From contig CM077116.1 of assembly GCA_039619475.1 (NCBI GenBank), forward strand, positions 379,676,188 through 379,740,187: a stretch of 64,000 nt of DNA. The letters run 5' to 3'. Position numbers and translations under genes: made by a program. The notes beneath the pieces are model-generated. The model did not search any database and had not been told where the DNA came from. It worked only from the letters and a program-made list of their open reading frames with translations. Source of the stretch: Icerya purchasi. Taxonomy: Eukaryota; Arthropoda; Insecta; Hemiptera; Monophlebidae. Positions 60,874-64,000 of the stretch are shown here, piece by piece; position 1 is the first letter of the stretch; every line of letters begins with the position of its first letter.

Positions 60874-62326
60874 GCGATCGGTAGTGCCTGTAAAGCCGCG
60901 GAGACGCTACACATCTAATACCAGAAAATCGAATATTTTTTCCTTACCTGAGAATTCTTTGTGCAGTCGAATATTTTCAAATGATGTCTTAAGGACTTCA
61001 ATTTTGTATATAGAGAGTAGTGTTGCCTCTTTGGAAAGTTGTCGGTAGTGCCTGTAAAGCCGCCGCACGTTCCAAGAGGAAAGCTGTCTGTAGTGCTTGA
61101 AAAGCCTCAGAACGTTTGGTATGGAAAGCGGTCGGTAGTGCCTGTAAAGCCTCCGCCGCGTTCCGAGACACTACACATCTAATACCAGAAAATCGAATAT
61201 TTTTTCCTTACCTGAGAATTCTTTGTGCAGTCGAATATTTTCAAATGATGTCTTAAGGACTTCAACTTTTGTATATAGAGAGTAGTGTTGCCTCTTCGGA
61301 AATATGTCGGTAGTGTCTATAGAGCCTCCACACGTTCCGAGAAGAAAGCTGTCTGTAGTGCTTGAAAAGCCTCAGAACGTTTGGTATGGAAAGCGGTCGG
61401 TAGTGCCTGTAAAGCCTCCGCCGCGTTCCGAGACGCTACACATCTAATACCAGAAAATCGAATATTTTTTCCTTACCTGAGAATTCTTTGTGCAGTCGAA
61501 TATTTTCGAATGATGTCTTAGGGACTTCAACTTTTGTATATAGAGAGTAGTGTTGCCTCTTCAGAAATATGTCGGTAGTGCCTATAAAGCCTCCACACGT
61601 TCCGAGAAGAAAGCTGTCTGTAGTGCTTGAAAAGCCTCAGAACGTTTGGTATGGAAAGCGGTCGGTGGTGCCTGTAAAGCCTCCACCGCGTTCCAAGACG
61701 CTACACATCTAATACCAGAAAATCGAATATTTTTTCCTTACCTGAGAATTCTTTGTGCAGTCGAATATTTTCGAATGATGTCTTAGGGACTTCAACTTTT
61801 GTATATAGAGAGTAGTGTTGCCTCTTCGGAAATATGTCGGTAGTGCCTATAAAGCCTCCACACGTTCCGAGAAGAAAGCTGTCTGTAGTGATGGAAAAGC
61901 CTCAGAACGTTTGGTATGGAAAGCGGTCGGTGGTGCCTGTAAAGCCTCCGCCGCGTTCCAAGACGCTACACATCTAATACCAGAAAATCGAATATTTTTT
62001 CCTTACCTGAGAATTCTTTGTGCAGTCGAATATTTTCGAATGATGTCTTAGGGACTTCAACTTTTGTATATAGAGAGTAGTGTTGCCTCTTTGGAAATAT
62101 GTCGGTAGTGCCTATAAAGACTCCACACGTTCCGAGAAGAAAGCTGTCTGTAGTGCTTGAAAAGCCTCAGAACGTTTGGTATGGAAAGCGGTCGGTAGTG
62201 CCTGTAAAGCCTCCGCCGCGTTCCGAGACGCTACACATCTAATACCAGAAAATCGAATATTTTTTCCTTACCTGAGAATTCTTTGTGCAGTCGAATATTT
62301 TCGAATGATGTCTTAAGGACTTCCAC
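60874..62326 (+). repeat. Monomer run 22: T-A-B-C-K-G (5 full monomers)
   Basis: Like runs 12 and 15 but K is internal, ends TTAGGG, and is followed by G. B has two private changes near 61316 and 61322 (TGTCTATAGAGCC). It may be the form from which the four-monomer runs lost G, or the reverse. Confidence 0.89.
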
Positions 62327-62709
62327 TTTTTTTTATTTTTATTTTTTTTTTTTGGCCCGAACAGAACAGTTCATTTGGCCAGCAAACTACTACACGACTA
62401 GATATTAAAAAATACTAATAATAGAAAATTCAGGAAGAGAAATTTCATTCATTCTACATTATGGCCGCAACTGCTGGCAGTGTCCACAATGCTCAATGAA
62501 ACAAACAGAAACAAGCAAGATTTTTTCATTCTGGAAAAAGGAGCAAAATAAACAATAGATAAATATTTTTATCTCACATTATGACCACAGTTGCCTGGCG
62601 ATGCTCACAATGCATTATGAGAAAAAGGAGGTAGTCACAGCCACACTGGACAAAGACTTCAATGTAAGAAAAAAAAAAAAAAAGTAAAATAATAGAGAAA
62701 AAAAAAAAA
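62327..62709. repeat. Island 23
   Basis: Last complete island, A at +55. Confidence 0.93.
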
Positions 62710-64000
62710 GCGATCGGTAGTGCCTGTAAAGCCGCGGAGACGCTACACATCTAATACCAGAAAATCGAATATTTTTTCCTTACCTGAGAATTCTTTGTGC
62801 AGTCGAATATTTTCAAATGATGTCTTAAGGACTTCAATTTTGTATATAGAGAGTAGTGTTGCCTCTTTGGAAAGTTGTCGGTAGTGCCTGTAAAGCCGCC
62901 GCACGTTCCAAGAGGAAAGCTGTCTGTAGTGCTTGAAAAGCCTCAGAACGTTTGGTATGGAAAGCGGTCGGTAGTGCCTGTAAAGCCTCCGCCGCGTTCC
63001 GAGACACTACACATCTAATACCAGAAAATCGAATATTTTTTCCTTACCTGAGAATTCTTTGTGCAGTCGAATATTTTCAAATGATGTCTTAAGGACTTCA
63101 ACTTTTGTATATAGAGAGTAGTGTTGCCTCTTCGGAAATATGTCGGTAGTGCCTATAAAGCCTCCACACGTTCCGAGAAGAAAGCTGTCTGTAGTGCTTG
63201 AAAAGCCTCAGAACGTTTGGTATGGAAAGCGGTCGGTAGTGCCTGTAAAGCCTCCGCCGCGTTCCGAGACGCTACACATCTAATACCAGAAAATCGAATA
63301 TTTTTTCCTTACCTGAGAATTCTTTGTGCAGTCGAATATTTTCGAATGATGTCTTAGGGACTTCAACTTTTGTATATAGAGAGTAGTGTTGCCTCTTCAG
63401 AAATATGTCGGTAGTGCCTATAAAGCCTCCACACGTTCCGAGAAGAAAGCTGTCTGTAGTGCTTGAAAAGCCTCAGAACGTTTGGTATGGAAAGCGGTCG
63501 GTGGTGCCTGTAAAGCCTCCACCGCGTTCCAAGACGCTACACATCTAATACCAGAAAATCGAATATTTTTTCCTTACCTGAGAATTCTTTGTGCAGTCGA
63601 ATATTTTCGAATGATGTCTTAGGGACTTCAACTTTTGTATATAGAGAGTAGTGTTGCCTCTTCGGAAATATGTCGGTAGTGCCTATAAAGCCTCCACACG
63701 TTCCGAGAAGAAAGCTGTCTGTAGTGATGGAAAAGCCTCAGAACGTTTGGTATGGAAAGCGGTCGGTGGTGCCTGTAAAGCCTCCGCCGCGTTCCAAGAC
63801 GCTACACATCTAATACCAGAAAATCGAATATTTTTTCCTTACCTGAGAATTCTTTGTGCAGTCGAATATTTTCGAATGATGTCTTAGGGACTTCAACTTT
63901 TGTATATAGAGAGTAGTGTTGCCTCTTTGGAAATATGTCGGTAGTGCCTATAAAGACTCCACACGTTCCGAGAAGAAAGCTGTCTGTAGTGCTTGAAAAG
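62710..64000 (+). repeat. Monomer run 23: T-A-B-C-K-G, cut by window edge
   Basis: Same order as run 22, without its private B changes. The window ends inside G, after the AAAGACTCC mark, so the total monomer number is unknown. Confidence 0.88.

Larger units (their letters stand above)
1..64000 (+). repeat. Island-punctuated higher-order satellite array (entire window)
   Basis: Every base belongs to a 265-bp tandem monomer or to a 383-bp island that interrupts it. All copies have the same orientation; no inversion, foreign insertion or single-copy stretch was seen. Distances between successive islands are 2365, 3688, 5276, 1306, 3423, 1306, 2365, 2365, 3424, 2101, 3689, 1571, 2101, 3689, 1570, 4218, 2631, 2101, 2628, 2101, 3689 and 1836 bp, a ladder of 512 + n x 265 with n from 3 to 18. 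Copies differ at only a few positions, so the array is young or strongly homogenised. Both ends of the array lie outside the window. The family is not recognised. Confidence 0.97.

Noticed and set aside
1..64000. CRISPR array
   Set aside because: Regular repeats are present, but units are 265 bp with near-identical sequence throughout. There are no short repeats with unique spacers and no cas genes.
1..64000. rDNA intergenic spacer
   Set aside because: The alternating layout resembles some rDNA spacers, but 64 kb without any 18S, 5.8S, 28S or 5S sequence and no promoter duplicate that I can recognise makes this unsupported.

Overview
The whole 64 kb is one uninterrupted eukaryotic-type satellite array. 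I see no convincing protein gene, no rRNA or tRNA, no CRISPR array, no intact transposon and no single-copy DNA. Two building blocks, always in the same orientation, explain every base: (1) a 265-bp tandem monomer (264 bp in some types), about 196 copies by counting; (2) a 383-bp A/T-flanked 'island' that replaces the first half of a monomer, present as 23 complete copies plus a fragment at the left edge. Each island is followed by a truncated 120-bp monomer (called T) and then a run of 3 to 18 full monomers. I do not recognise the monomer or the island as a named satellite or transposon family.

Monomer code used below, assigned by eye from linked variants (listed at 1022-1286): A, B, C, D, E, E', F, G, G*, H, I, J, K. 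A simple run reads T-A-B-C-D-E-F-G-island (20631-22612 and 22996-24977). The other runs are rearranged forms made by losing, gaining or fusing monomers. By run size in order from the left edge the window reads 10, 7, 12, 18, 3, 11, 3, 7, 7, 11, 6, 12, 4, 6, 12, 4, 14, 8, 6, 8, 6, 12, 5, then a cut run. Island-to-island spacing fits 512 + n x 265 bp within a few bases.

A third level of organisation lies above this. The run trio 6-12-4 is repeated directly with a 7,360-7,361-bp period (28.4-43.1 kb). The pair 6-12 returns again 18,938 bp further on (54.7-60.5 kb). Private substitutions shared between distant runs show that blocks of several runs were copied together. The left 14 kb forms a separate domain, marked by one island SNP and by an A-monomer allele.

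The organism is not identifiable from this sequence. A megabase-type higher-order satellite with long A/T homopolymers points to a eukaryote. Many of the diagnostic differences between monomers are C-to-T or G-to-A changes at CpG, which suggests germline CpG methylation (vertebrate-like, but not proof). Nothing here says whether the array is centromeric, pericentromeric, sex-chromosome linked or an expanded intergenic spacer. The short open frames that can be found are by-products of a 45-bp (15-codon) subrepeat; most begin with GTG or TTG and I do not call any of them a gene.
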